Assembly (NCBI GenBank): GCA_954871525.1
Contig: OX940864.1
Coordinates: 10,038,001 to 10,102,000 of the forward strand
DNA: 64,000 nt
Origin: Parietaria judaica
Lineage: Eukaryota > Streptophyta > Magnoliopsida > Rosales > Urticaceae
Direction: 5' to 3'
Shown here piece after piece: positions 34,884 to 45,481 of this stretch (position 1 is its first letter; each line of letters opens with the position of its first letter). Under the pieces are notes generated by a model, which was not told the origin of the DNA, searched no databases, and saw only the letters and a list, made by a program, of their open reading frames with translations. The translations under genes and the position numbers were made by a program.

Positions 34884-35340
34884 CTAATGGTTTCGACTTT
34901 CGAGTTTTGAAGAGGCATGAACTCTCACTCCCTAATACGGTTTATCCATAAATGTATTTATTTTCATTTGTTCGAATATTGTTTTTTTTTTTATATATAT
35001 ATAAATTTATATAAAAATGTATTTAAAATAATAATTACGTGGCATGCCACGTGGCAGCCAAGTGGGCAAAAGCTAACAGCCACATGGACTGATTTTCTCG
35101 GTCAACTCTCAAATGCCGAGTTTGAGTACTTTTGCCGCCATTTATGGAGGTTGTATACACAGCAGAGCATTTGACTAAAGGTTGGGTCTTTTTGCCGCAA
35201 TTAACCCTATATATTAATGGTTTCGAGTTTTGAAGAGGCATGAACTCTCACTCCCTAATACGGTTTATCTATAAATTTATTTATTTTCATTTGTTCGAAT
35301 ATTGTTTTTTTTATATATATATATATATATAAATTTATTT
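34884..35340. repeat. 130-bp direct repeat around a MITE fragment
   Basis: The phrase gaagaggcatgaactctcac and its context, from taatggtttcga to a poly(T)-(TA) tract, occurs at about 34884-35016 and again at 35211-35340. The 195 bases between are a piece of a MULE-type element. This is the 3' flank of copy E. Confidence 0.75.
35035..35205. mobile_element. MULE-type MITE fragment
   Basis: Contains acgtggcatgccacgtggca at the left and ends gtctttttgccgcaattaaccc, like the right ends of the elements at 29153 and 45254. The matching left end is missing. Confidence 0.5.
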
Positions 35341-36084
35341 TGTTGCAGAATGTTTAAATGGATAATATTATTATTTAAGTGGTTTTGTAATTTTTAAGGA
35401 ATAAAAGTCAGCAGTTTTATGAATATTACGATTAGAAAATTAGTAATCGACAATATAAAGAAAGTTAAATAAGTTATCATGATTTTGTTCTCGTAATTGC
35501 GCAGGTAAACATGTGTTTTTTTTAATTATTATTATTTATAATTATAAAGTTTATTAACGGCACAAATACCAATTCTTTTAAAAAGTAATGATAATTACTT
35601 TTTTTTTTTACAAAGTTATCAGACTCTAATAATAGTAAGACAATTCTATAACTAGACTTTGTCATCCTTGTCCGGCAAAAAAAGTGCTTAATGCTATTTT
35701 TTAGAAGAAAATTGGAACTTTATATTTATATTGCTAATACCTTAATTATAATTAAAGTTACATGTCATGTAAATATCTTAAAATATTGTGATTTGTTTAT
35801 TACGAATTAATTATTTAATACTTAGATAAAATGTCACTAGATACCCAATTCAAATACTAATAAAAACTTACGCAATTATATAAAAATCAAAACATAAAGT
35901 ACTTAACTCATGATAAACAATTCATAAGATGGTTTAAAATAAATATAATTTTACCGGTACTTATAACACAAATATCCTTATAGTGTGTTTAAACTTAAAT
36001 ATGTTATTGAATAATAGTGGCCAAAACAAAGACATAAGGATAAGGCACCGGACAAAACAGCAAAAGCTGTGTTGGACACAACAC
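35341..36084. other. Intergenic, nothing recognised
   Basis: Very AT-rich sequence. I see no gene, RNA or bounded repeat. Confidence 0.4.
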
Positions 36085-36265
36085 AAGCCTTGTTTCATTA
36101 TCATATGATAAGCGCTTTGTTGGATAAACATGGTCTCTGAAGCCTCTTTCGCAAGAAAACCGACCACCTTGTTCTCCTCGAAATGGAAGTCTCGTACTGG
36201 CTTTCCTCTTGCTTCCGCCGCCTTGCGAGCTTCGGCTTCCATGGACGACCGGGACAGGAACAAGG
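36085..36265 (-). pseudogene. Possible RNase H fragment of a non-LTR retroelement
   Basis: A minus-strand stretch reads EAEARKAAEARGKPVRDFHF followed by EENKVVGFLAKEASE. The pattern (R-x-x-N-K-V-A-D-x-L-A-K-x-A in intact proteins) recalls the C-terminal end of plant RNase H domains, here with VVGF in place of VADF. It is short and lacks the rest of the domain. Confidence 0.3.
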
Positions 36266-36959
36266 TCTATAAACAACTCGGTACTTTTTCAATGCTCTCT
36301 TTCTGACTTCGGGTTCACGGGTTTGGTCTGCTTTCCAAACCATTTTACCATTTTCTTTTTCCAGTGCTCTGAAGCTTGAGATATGACCTGATAGAAGAGA
36401 GTTCATGTTGGGCTTATGAGACCTTATTATATCTAGTACCCAAAGGCAGAAAAACATTGTTGAAGTCCAATTCGGTTCATGTTAAGTTAACGTTCGTTAA
36501 ACTAGAGACACGCATTTGAAATGCAAGTGTTGGATAGTTAATGTTTTCGGAGTTCAATTGTAGACGTACACGTGTCTCTTGTGAACTAAACTTTAATTTG
36601 ACACGGACGGAATTGGACATCGAAACTGCTTTGAAGCCTTTGGGTTTTATGGCAGATAAATTTCCACACTTAAACTGCAACTTAATTTCAATGGTTGGTT
36701 TGTATGATTCTAAGCCTTAGGAATGTATGTTAAACTTAGATATGCTCTCATTTTGGCACATAAAAATGTTGGCAGATCTGTGTACTTGGTTTGAAGCTTG
36801 ATATGGTCTAATACAAGAGATTTTACGCTCTCACGTAACGGGAATTGTGTGAGAAATGAGATGTTAATTAGCGTAATCTGTTTAGAGAAACAAAATGAAC
36901 AGTTCTTTACATATTTTAAGTTCTAAATCTTGATTGAACGTATATTTTCCCCGTAATTT

Positions 36960-39816
36960 ATGACCAATTTTTTGGGTATTTTTCAAGGGTTGTTTGCATT
37001 GAAGAGGAAGATAGAAGATGCGGTTATCCGGGCGGAAATTCTCGCACCGATGGCGCTTGAAGTCGAAGAGGCGAGACGGAGTGAACAAGAAGAGATGATA
37101 CGGGCTTTTGACCTTTGGGATGATCTCGCTAAATCCAACGAAATCCTTGCCAAGTTAGCTGATAGTGCTAAAGCTGTTGATTCCCTCAAGGACTTGACTT
37201 ACAAGGTAGTAAACTCTGATGCTCCTGTTTGTATTCCGGTTATTCGGGTCCCATTACGGGATCAATATCTCAGGCTCATATCACATTGTTTAACCCCGGA
37301 CATATTGACGGACATTTGAGTGACAATATTTTCTAGAGATTCTTTTTTTGTTTTTGTTTTTTCTGAGGAAGTTTCTTCAGTCGTAGTGATTTTGTGAATA
37401 TACTCAGCCCGTGCGGTGCAGGTCGAAGAGGCAAAGCTAATAACGCAGTTGGCGGAAATGGACGCCATCAATTATGGGCTTTTTAAGCAAGCTTATAATG
37501 CATCTTTAGATGTGAGCAAAATTTTGGATCAGTATGAGATGTCCAAGCTTTTAAGGGGCCCGTATGACTCCGAGGGAGCCTGTGTCTTTATCACTGCTGG
37601 CTCCGAAGCTGGTTCCGAGGTACGATAATCTGGTTGACCTCTTTAGTTGACCTTAGTTTCAGAGTTGACTTCTAGTTATGGAAACTTGAAGAAAAAATTC
37701 CATTTGGAACTCAACCGTTTGTAACATCTACTGTCTTCGTTTCGTAATTCTTTGCATTATAATGCTCATTTTGAAGATCCAATATACGATTTTTGAATCT
37801 TATATTACAACTTCGAGTTATGGAAACTGATAGGACTCAAATCAATAATAATAAAAAAAAAACGAGACTCTTTTGATACACGTAACCCTGGTCTCTAATT
37901 TGAGAGTGCCGGGTAATAACCTAACATCTCGATAGAGTGACCAGGAAAAAACTCCACAAATCAAACATGGCGGGTAATAACATATTCATTGTAGAACCTA
38001 AAATACCCCTAATAACATATGCCAATGATAAAAATAAATAATTAAAACTATTTCCTATTTGCAGATCTAATAAAAACTTAAAGAAAAATGTCATTTTTAA
38101 TTCAACGGTTTGTGATTTGTGGCTTCATATTATAAATTGGCTCGTTTTGATCTTGTTAATGAGTGATTTTTTCTTTGCTTGATGTACAAGCTTTCTCTCG
38201 AGTGACCTTTATTTCATGTATATATCTCTTCTCCTTTCCCTTCAGCTTCAATTCCTGAGTTTTTTTATTTTTATTTTTTATTGTGTATTACATTTCTAGA
38301 TATGGGCAAGGCAGCTCTTAAGAATGTACACCAGATGGGCGAAAAGGCACGGGAATAAAGCAAGAGTGGTTGAGAAGTGCGCTTCTTCGAATGGTGGCAT
38401 CAAGTTCGCAACTATTGAGTTTGAATTTAAGTTCGCTTACGGCTATCTTTCCGGAGAGACGGGTCTTCATCACATGAACACGGGTCCGCAGGATGAATCT
38501 GAGCATCATGAGGTAAAGCTTCCATGTTTGTTAAATTTTTATCTACCAATTTTTATTTTTTTATTTTTATAATTTTTATCGTCAGTTCCGGTTCGCCCCC
38601 TTTTTTATGTACAAAAAAGCATGTTTTTGGGATATCAGGACCGGGATAAAATCGGGCAAGGGACCAAAAATTTTGCCCCGTAGGAAACAAAGTCGTGCGG
38701 TCTTATATTCTGTAATGATAGCGGATTTTATGCAGAGTAGCTCCGCAGTTGTGGATGTTATTCCGGTTTTCATTGAGAAAGCTCTTGACCTGCAAATTGA
38801 TGACGAGGATTTAGTTATTGAATCCCCGGCGATGCTTGAAGAAGAAGAGACGGGTATATTCCGGTCATCAGTATGCATTCAGCACGTACCTACCGGTATA
38901 CGATCCCAATCAATAGGTACTTAGCGAATCAGATCAATCATTCAATCATTTCATTTCATTTCATTTGTTTTGATCCCTGGCTTCTTAATCAAGAGTTCAA
39001 AAATAAAAACTGAATACCGAATTAAAATCGAAACAACAGATTTTCCCTAAAAAAGATCACATGGTTCGGTTTTAAAACCAAATAGAATTCTAAGCCCGGT
39101 ACCAGTTTTGGTTTATGTAAATTTTTCGGCATTTGATATCATTTATAATCTTATCGAGTCATTAGTAACACATTTCTTCCGTAAATACGTTTTTAGGTAA
39201 AGAAAAAAAAAGGGCTTTGAAAACCTTTTTTTCTTTAATTAAACCGATAGTCGTTTATTGAAAGAACAAAAAATCCTTAAAAAAAAAAAACAGAAAATTC
39301 CTTACAAGAACTTGTTTTACACTAAACACTGGTTTGTCAAATTGGTATTTAACCTAGATTACCGGTGTTGGGTGGAAAAAGTCCGAAACACTGATTTCTA
39401 CCACTAGTTCACGCTTGCAAGATTACCGGTGTTGGGTGGAAAAAGTCCGAAACACTGATTTCTACCACTAGTTCACGCTTGCAAAAATAAAATGTTGTGT
39501 CCAATTTGGTCCTCTATTTGCAGGCGAGAGGAGGAAATTTGCGAATCGGATAAAAGCCCTTAACCGGTTAAAGGCCAAGCTTCTCGTGGTTGCGTTAGAC
39601 CAAGGCGTTTCATGTGTGGGCGACATTGACGTAACTGCCCTCGTCGGCAACTGCCAACGGGAGGCTCGGAAGTACATGTGCCACCCTCAGCAGAAGCTCG
39701 TGCACGACGTAAAATCCGGTATCCAAGTTCCGGGTCTGTACTCTGTGTTGGATGGGAATCTTGAACCTCTTATTGCAGCTCATATAAATACAAGGCTTTC
39801 AAACGACAAGGTTTAG
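36960..39816 (+). CDS. PRFB3: PrfB3-like protein (release-factor homologue without GGQ)
   Basis: Exons 36988-37205 (or from ATG 36960), 37422-37619, 38300-38512, 38736-38916 and 39524-39816 join in phase, about 370 residues. The N-terminal helical region reads RKIEDAVIRAEILAPMALEV and LWDDLAKSNEILAKLADSAK. The middle has EEAKLITQLAEMDAINYGLF, LLRMYTRWAKRHG and EFEFKFAYGYLSGETGLH. The C-terminus has QHVPTGIRSQS, ALNRLKAKLLVVALDQGV and LEPLIAAHINTR. This is the RF2 fold without the GGQ hydrolysis loop, as in plastid PrfB3 (Arabidopsis At3g57190), which protects the 3' end of petB mRNA rather than ending translation. No transit-peptide exon is visible upstream: the first exon opens at an acceptor-like tttcaag or at MTNFLGIFQG, so import is doubtful and the gene could be a 5'-truncated pseudogene. 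No internal stop is seen. Confidence 0.7.
39357..39484. repeat. Perfect 64-bp tandem duplication
   Basis: Two identical 64-base units starting gattaccggtgttgggtgga lie back to back in the last intron of the PrfB3-like gene, 39 bases before the final exon. Confidence 0.95.
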
Positions 39817-40097
39817 TTTAGCCTCACACGCTGACTTCTTGCCTTTGTAATTAGAAAATACATATTATATAAGTAATTTATATAACTTATTACAAATTGA
39901 AATCTCATGTTTATCATTGAATTCTCGAGCAATTATAATTGCTATAAGTTAAAAGTAGAAAATGCGACGAAAATAAATAGATTCGCAGACAAGATCTATT
40001 TCCGTGAAAAGCGAAAAATTCTTTATAATCGAAAAATATTGTTAAAAGAGCACGAAAACTATAACGGCTAGGATAATTTATTAAAAATATCTAATCC

Positions 40098-40799
40098 TGT
40101 TGGAAATATTGCAAGTTAATGCAAATGAATGGTAAGTAAATGTAAATTAAAAGCATATGTGCCAAATCAAAGAAAACGTTCATGAATAATCAAGTTAGCA
40201 TTATTATAATAATATGCAACGTTCAGAAATTTATTCTGAGAATTAAAGGGGTTTTGAACGTTATGAATTGATTAAGGAATCAATTACAAGTCTCAAAACA
40301 CATCTATAAAATGAAAGCAAGCTCGGTTTTCTTTCGACACACCAAGAACAATACAATTTTATAACTCAGAAATTCTCTAAGTTTGCTATCCAATTTCGCT
40401 CTCAGCAAATTCAAAATACCTTGACCTTTTTCATAAAGCTAGGTTATAGAACGTTGAGCTCAGATTCGTTCGCCGACCACCGCGGGTGTTCGGGCGCCGT
40501 TGTATCCTGGGAAACCGACGCCGAAGGGGCGAATCAGTTTTAAGGAAAGCGTCAAACGTGCCTCGGCGAATTTCTTACCTTTATTTTGCAGAACCAAAGA
40601 AGTCATATATCACATCTCACCCGTTGGCGTCGTTATCGCGAAAGTCGTTGCATCGGAGAAGAAGAAGCAGCTGCTCAGCATTGGAAGAAGATACGATATA
40701 AATTTATTTGAAGTTTTTCTCTCTATTTCTCTTTATCTAAATTTATCTATTCATTGTATATATCTCTCTCTTTCAAAAATTATGAAAATATACTCTACA
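40098..40799 (+). mobile_element. Solo LTR, 702 bp, TSD aatcc
   Basis: Starts TGTTGGAAATATTGCAAG and ends ATATACTCTACA, flanked by aatcc on both sides (40093-40097 and 40800-40804). Contains a plausible TATA (ctataaaatga near 40305). Conserved GC-rich phrases (cgccgaccaccgcgggtgtt, cctgggaaaccgacgcc) are typical of a plant LTR family. No internal retroelement sequence adjoins it, so it is a solo LTR left by recombination. Confidence 0.85.
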
Positions 40800-40804
40800 A
40801 ATCC

Positions 40805-41630
40805 GAAATATCTGTATAACGAGGAAATATACCCTCGATAAAAATGTGTGCCATGAAGTTACGAAACGGACTGAGGCGGGCCAATAAAACCGCCGGGTTA
40901 CGACAATAATTTTGTGGCCTAACATAATATTTTCAAGTGTGGCAAACAAGTGATGGTGATTGGAATTTCTTTGTTTGTATTGCATTTTTATCGTTTTTTA
41001 TATTTTAAAAATATGTTGGTAAGATTCAGAAGTACTTATGCGCAATATTTTTTGACAAATTCCGAATGTTGTAGAAGACTTTTTTTTTTTTTAATCTCAA
41101 CAATATTACGATTGAATTTGTGAATTAAAATGATAGTTGATGTATTCAAGACAAACATTTGTTAGTGTCAGTCTGACTAGTCTGGTTTAAATATAACATA
41201 TTAAAATTATTTTCAAAATGAGCTGCATGATCTAATATTTTTTATAAAATACCTTGTTTAAATTCATCATACATGTATTAATCAAATCAGCGTAAACCAT
41301 TTTAAATTTATTTTACTGATTTTTGCACATGGCATAACTCTTAGTGCTTACATAAAGTGACAATTTTATTTGTTTCTAATATAAATATGGTTATATATAT
41401 TTTAGCACGTGATTAAGCACTAAAACATGAACATACGATACGACCGACGATCGAATTTTTCATGACATATTTTATTGTCAATAAAAAAAAATAACTAGCG
41501 ATTTAATAATTTAAATTAATCAAGTATAGCACTTAATAAAAGAGATAAAAATTCTTTCAAAAAATAAAAAATAAAAGAGATGAAATTAAATATTCTCAAT
41601 GTAAAAATAAAAAAATTCAAATTCGACGAA
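40805..41630. other. Intergenic, nothing recognised
   Basis: AT-rich sequence without a coding exon or bounded repeat that I can support. Confidence 0.4.
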
Positions 41631-41816
41631 CTAATATTCCGACCAAGCACGCACGTTGCACCGGCAAACATGACAATAGGAATGGCTTTCCAGCCACTGG
41701 ACGATGCATATCCGGTGATAGGCATGCGAACAAGTCAGGCTCACTGCCCTCCGGAGTTCCTCAAAGCATATCGGACAGTTCTCGCTGCCTCCGTTCACCT
41801 CCGTAAGCGTAGGCAC
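41631..41816 (-). CDS. RING-H2 finger protein fragment
   Basis: A 61-codon frame from MPTLTEVNGGSENCPICFEE to the stop holds a complete C3H2C3 RING: CPIC, 11 residues to TC-S-H, then A-Y-H, R-I-C, IVQWLESHSY, C-H-V-C. All eight zinc ligands and the tryptophan of the E2-binding helix are present, so it looks like a ubiquitin-ligase module. Upstream on the same strand, 42243 begins MDGIVKLAGKGLCKLFAILT, which is probably the original N-terminus. Between them a minisatellite of 67- and 63-base units shifts the frame, so the two halves are out of register. Either the gene is a pseudogene, or only the short RING peptide is made. Confidence 0.55.
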   Translation of the reverse strand: MPTLTEVNGGSENCPICFEELRRAVSLTCSHAYHRICIVQWLESHSYCHVCRCNVRAWSEY

Positions 41817-42090
41817 CTGGCCGTCACTGCACGCCCGTCTGTTCCTGCACCGTCAGCAAGATGATCTGTCCTTGCTCGGCAGGCCGTTGCTGCACGCCCG
41901 TCTGTTCCTGAACCGGCAGCACGATGATATATATGTCCTTGCTCGGCAGGCCGTTGCTGCACGCCCGTCTGTTCCTGCACCGGCAGCACGATGATATATA
42001 TGTCCTTGCTCGGCAGGCCGTTGCTGCAGGCCCGTCTGTTCCTGCACCGGCAACACGATGATCTGTCCTTGCTCGGCAGGCCGTTGCTGA
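41816..42090 (-). repeat. Minisatellite of 67/63-bp units in the RING gene
   Basis: The phrase ctcggcaggccgttgctgca recurs at 41875, 41942, 42009 and 42072, spacings of 67, 67 and 63 bases, with a diverged unit before the first. All three minus-strand frames are largely open across it. Because 67 is not a multiple of three, each unit is read in the next frame. Confidence 0.9.
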
Positions 42091-42243
42091 GAAGGGGGCC
42101 CGTCGCTGCATGACACCTGTCAAGTGAACCGCCAACGAACAGGCTAGTATCGTAACGTTCCGCTCAACTGCATGGTCTTTATCGGTGAGGATCGCGAACA
42201 ACTTGCATAAGCCCTTTCCGGCAAGCTTAACAATCCCATCCAT
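42091..42243 (-). pseudogene. Probable N-terminus of the RING gene
   Basis: Begins MDGIVKLAGKGLCKLFAILT and continues DKDHAVERNVTILACSLAVH, then runs into the minisatellite in a frame that is not that of the RING. I recognise no domain. Its position and strand suit the first part of the RING gene. Confidence 0.4.
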
Positions 42244-42250
42244 CGCGGAG

Positions 42251-42701
42251 ATTATAATTGAGAGTGTGTGTGCAAGTTGTTAAAATTGATGCACATTTCT
42301 ACACTATAGATTCTAGTATGTCCTAGATACATGTAGAGAATATGAAGAGAGATAAAATATTTGAAAAAATCTAGAAATGGAGTAATCTAGAATGCTATTA
42401 TAAAGCATATGAGTATAGAAAATTCTAGAAGTATCTAGACTAGAAAGTATAAGAATTATCTAGAGACTTGTAATTTAGGATTTAAAAAAAAAAAACTCTA
42501 GAATGTTGTACTCCCTCTATATAAGGAGGTGATGTGGTGTTGTAAATTTGCAAGAATCAATAAACAAAATTCTCTCTAAACACTCTCCACTCTATTTCTA
42601 CATACACTATCTACTACAAACAATCTACTTAAGAAACCACCCACCAAAATAAACATATTCCGCACAAAATAACCATTATAGTTGAGAGTGTGTGTGCAAG
42701 T
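42251..42701 (+). mobile_element. LTR-like insertion between 27-bp direct repeats
   Basis: A 398-base segment (42278-42674) starts TGTTAAAATTGATGCAC. It contains repeated tctaga motifs, a ctctatataaggaggtg TATA region and caataaaca further on, and ends near aataaccatt. These are features of a short plant LTR. On each side lies attata(a/g)ttgagagtgtg extended by tgtgcaagt, 27 bases with one mismatch (42251-42277 and 42675-42701). LTR integration gives 4-6 bases, so the long duplication is unexplained. It lies just upstream of the RING gene start. Confidence 0.55.
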
Positions 42702-42785
42702 ATTAATCCGAGTAAGAAATAATAAGGGTGAGAAGGTTTCTATAGAGAACGAGTTATATAATCCGAGTATGATTTTAATTTATAT

Positions 42786-43467
42786 TGTTGAGGGCGATTC
42801 GTACCGCTCAACAATCACAAGATTACTCTTGCTCTTAAATGAAGAGCTCGGTTTCTTCCGTTTCTTAGCTAGGGAAATAGGGTGTTTTTTGTATTGATGG
42901 TGTTGTTTTTCTTTCTTTTACAAGTATATCGCTCATTTTCTCTCCTCCTAACCCTCACTTCGTTACATGGGTTTTTCTCCCTTTTTATAGGCCAATTTCC
43001 CCGCTTTTCTCAGAGTCCCATCGGCTCGTTCCCCCATATGTCTGGCAAAAGCCTGGTGCATCCCCTTTCGCGTGGTTCGAGTCCTTTGGGTTACCTCCGA
43101 TGTGGTCGCATTAAATGCTCGTCCCATCGAAGCCTCAGTCATTAAATGCTTATCCCATCGGTCACTGTCAATACTTCCAGCACGTCTCGTCTCGCCAGAG
43201 TCTCCTCGACTCTTTCTCGTTGGGTCCTGGTGTCGTTGGCTCTCCTCGTCGAGTTTTGGTGTCGCCGACTTTCCTCGTCGGATCCTGGCGTCGCCGATTC
43301 TCCTCGTCGAGTTTTGGTGTCGTCGACTTTCCTCGTCGGGTCCTGGTGTCGTCGACTCTCCTCGTCGGGTCTTGTTCGCGTTCGGGGTTCCGCTTCATGG
43401 TCTCCGTTCGTCGACCTTCAGGGCTTTCATAGTGTTAAGATGGATCTAACCAGATCCGACCTTAACA
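42786..43467 (+). mobile_element. Solo LTR, 682 bp, TSD tatat
   Basis: Starts TGTTGAGGGCGATTCG and ends GATCCGACCTTAACA, with inverted TGTTRAGG ends. Flanked by tatat at 42781-42785 and 43468-43472. A ctttttataggcc region near 42980 may be its TATA. A 29-base minisatellite lies inside. The target repeat is low-complexity, so the ends are less certain than for the LTR at 40098. Confidence 0.65.
43224..43368. repeat. 29-bp minisatellite, five units, inside the solo LTR
   Basis: Five contiguous 29-base units of the form gtcctggtgtcgtcgactct followed by cctcgtcgg alternate between gtcctgg and gttttgg beginnings. A diverged sixth unit precedes them. Long open frames across it are a by-product of the repeat. 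Confidence 0.9.
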
Positions 43468-43611
43468 TATATTTAATTACCAAAAGATATATTATATCAT
43501 ATCTTATTTTATATCCGTATTACGAAGCCCACCAAACCCTAGCCCTTTATTATAGCGGACGTCACGCAACAAAAAGCCTTGGGTTCTCTCTCTCTCTCTT
43601 TATTATATTTT

Positions 43612-45254
43612 GGGATAATCGCCGCAAAGCACCTAAATTGACTAGCTGAGGTGGCAAAAATCTATGTAAAAATTGACGCCAGAGTATCTAAAGCAAGGAT
43701 TTGAATGTCGTTTTTGCCGATAAATCGTTTACCGTTATCGACGGACTAATCGTTTGTCGAAAAATTTATCGATAGAAAACCTATAAAAGCTATCATATGT
43801 CGTTATCGAAACTTATCGAATTTATCGATGGATTTATCGATGGAAAGCCTATAAAATTCATACGTAAAATATTTTCATAACATAAATTATAAAATACTAA
43901 ATGTACTTTGTCTGCAATAATAGGAAAACGTCAAATTACAAAAACAATTATGTCAAAATCACAGTTTCAAAATTATATATAGTGTTACAAAATGAAATTA
44001 CATTAAAAAAAATGAAGAAATAGCTCAATTTAACAAATTTCCAAAAAACATATACTTTTGCCGCAATAAGGTCACAATTCGGGAAAACGTCAAATTACAA
44101 AAAATATTATGTCAACCACACATTTTTATAAATTATATACAATGTTATAAATTGATTTTACATCAAAAAAATCGATTAACATCTAGCTCAACTTAACCAA
44201 TTTCTAAAAAATATATACTGTTGCCGCAATAAGGTCACAATTCGGGAAAACGTCAAATTACAAAAATAATTATGTCAAACTCACATTTTCCTAATTATAT
44301 AAAATGTTGCAAAATGAAATTACTTAATATATATATATATATATCTCGAATTCACCATTTCTGGAAAATGGGTACTTTTATTGCAATTAGAAATAATTCG
44401 CATAAACCATAAAATATAACTCAAATCAGCAAAAAAAATTTTTTAACAAAAATCACACAAAATATCTTAATTCATCTATATTCCATCATAAACCTAAAAA
44501 AATCAATTTCAACGACAACATTTGATTCAAAACCTAAAATGCACAACTAAACTAATATGAAACTCAAAGTTTAACTTTCATTCAACCTAATAACTTTCTA
44601 AGTAACTGCTACAAATATAGAATAAAATTGTGAAAGTTTGACATGATTCATTCATATACAACATTTAAACTTCAAAACACTCAAGATCCAATAAAAAAAA
44701 CCCTAAAAATACCTTTAAATTATGAAATTAAAAGAAGTTGGAACTTCTGCTGCAAAAAATTATACTAGAGTTGACTTATCGTTTTTGACCGAAAAGTCCT
44801 TAGCTTTTCAAGAAAATACACTTGATAAGTTTGAAAGATAAGTAGCTTGCTTTTCAAATCGAAAAATCGCGATAAATATAAAAGGACAACGATTAGAGGT
44901 GATAAGTTACCGAGAAGTGATTTTCAGCGATTAATCGCTCGATTATCGCAAAAATTGATTCCCTGATCTAAAGTCAACATATGTGAGACAATACGTATTC
45001 TATCTAATTTCTTTTTGTCAAATTCAAATGAGATAAGATGTTATTGCTATGCATCTGACTAGACACATAAATTGTATCTTAAGTATGATTTAAAAACAAT
45101 ATGTTAAAAAAATCGACCAACGTCCGCCTAAAAGGTGTACGAAAAATGCGTGCCATTTCAATTTTGTCGACTTCAAGTACTTTTGCCGTTATTCCACTTT
45201 AAACCTTTACTACCGCAATGGGTCAAATTTAAGTACTTTAACCGCAATTATCCC
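43612..45254. mobile_element. MULE-type MITE, interrupted by a hAT element
   Basis: Left end gggataatcgccgcaaag and right end ctttaaccgcaattatccc are imperfectly inverted. The same gccgcaa/ttgccg style marks the elements ending at 29153 and 35205. The 9-base flanks (ttatatttt and tttttattt) agree at only six positions and are AT-rich, so the target duplication is weak. The hAT element at 43694-44965 lies 82 bases in from the left end. Confidence 0.55.
43694..44965 (-). mobile_element. hAT-type element, 1272 bp, TSD atctaaag
   Basis: Second copy of the element at 27450-28749, in inverse orientation. Ends caaggatttgaatgtcg and ...aaaaattgattccctg. Flanked by atctaaag at 43686-43693 and 44966-44973. 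Similar over its whole length, including the gcgattaatcgctcgattat terminus. No transposase frame. Confidence 0.88.
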
Positions 45255-45481
45255 TTTTTATTTTATTTTTGTTGGAAAAGAAAATACTCATATCTTAGAT
45301 TTTCTCTCTCAATCTATTTTATATATAAAGATATATTAATTTTAATTATCTTAAAATATTAATTTTCATGTGAAACGCATACGCTACGAGGATCGAATCT
45401 TTCATATTTCATATCATATTATTGTCTGCAACAGTGTGTGGTCCGAACTCGAAGCCCAGAATCCTCGCACTCACCAAGCGC

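Noticed and set aside
40486..40841. Open frames of 71 and 113 codons
   Set aside because: They lie inside the solo LTR at 40098-40799 and match no protein I know.
41824..42243. A 139-residue reading frame with cysteine- and arginine-rich repeats
   Set aside because: Not a repeat protein in its own right: each 67-base unit is read in a different frame. Treated as a minisatellite within a broken RING gene.
43072..43649. Several overlapping open frames rich in Ser, Arg and Val
   Set aside because: They read through the 29-base minisatellite of a solo LTR; the openness follows from the repeat.
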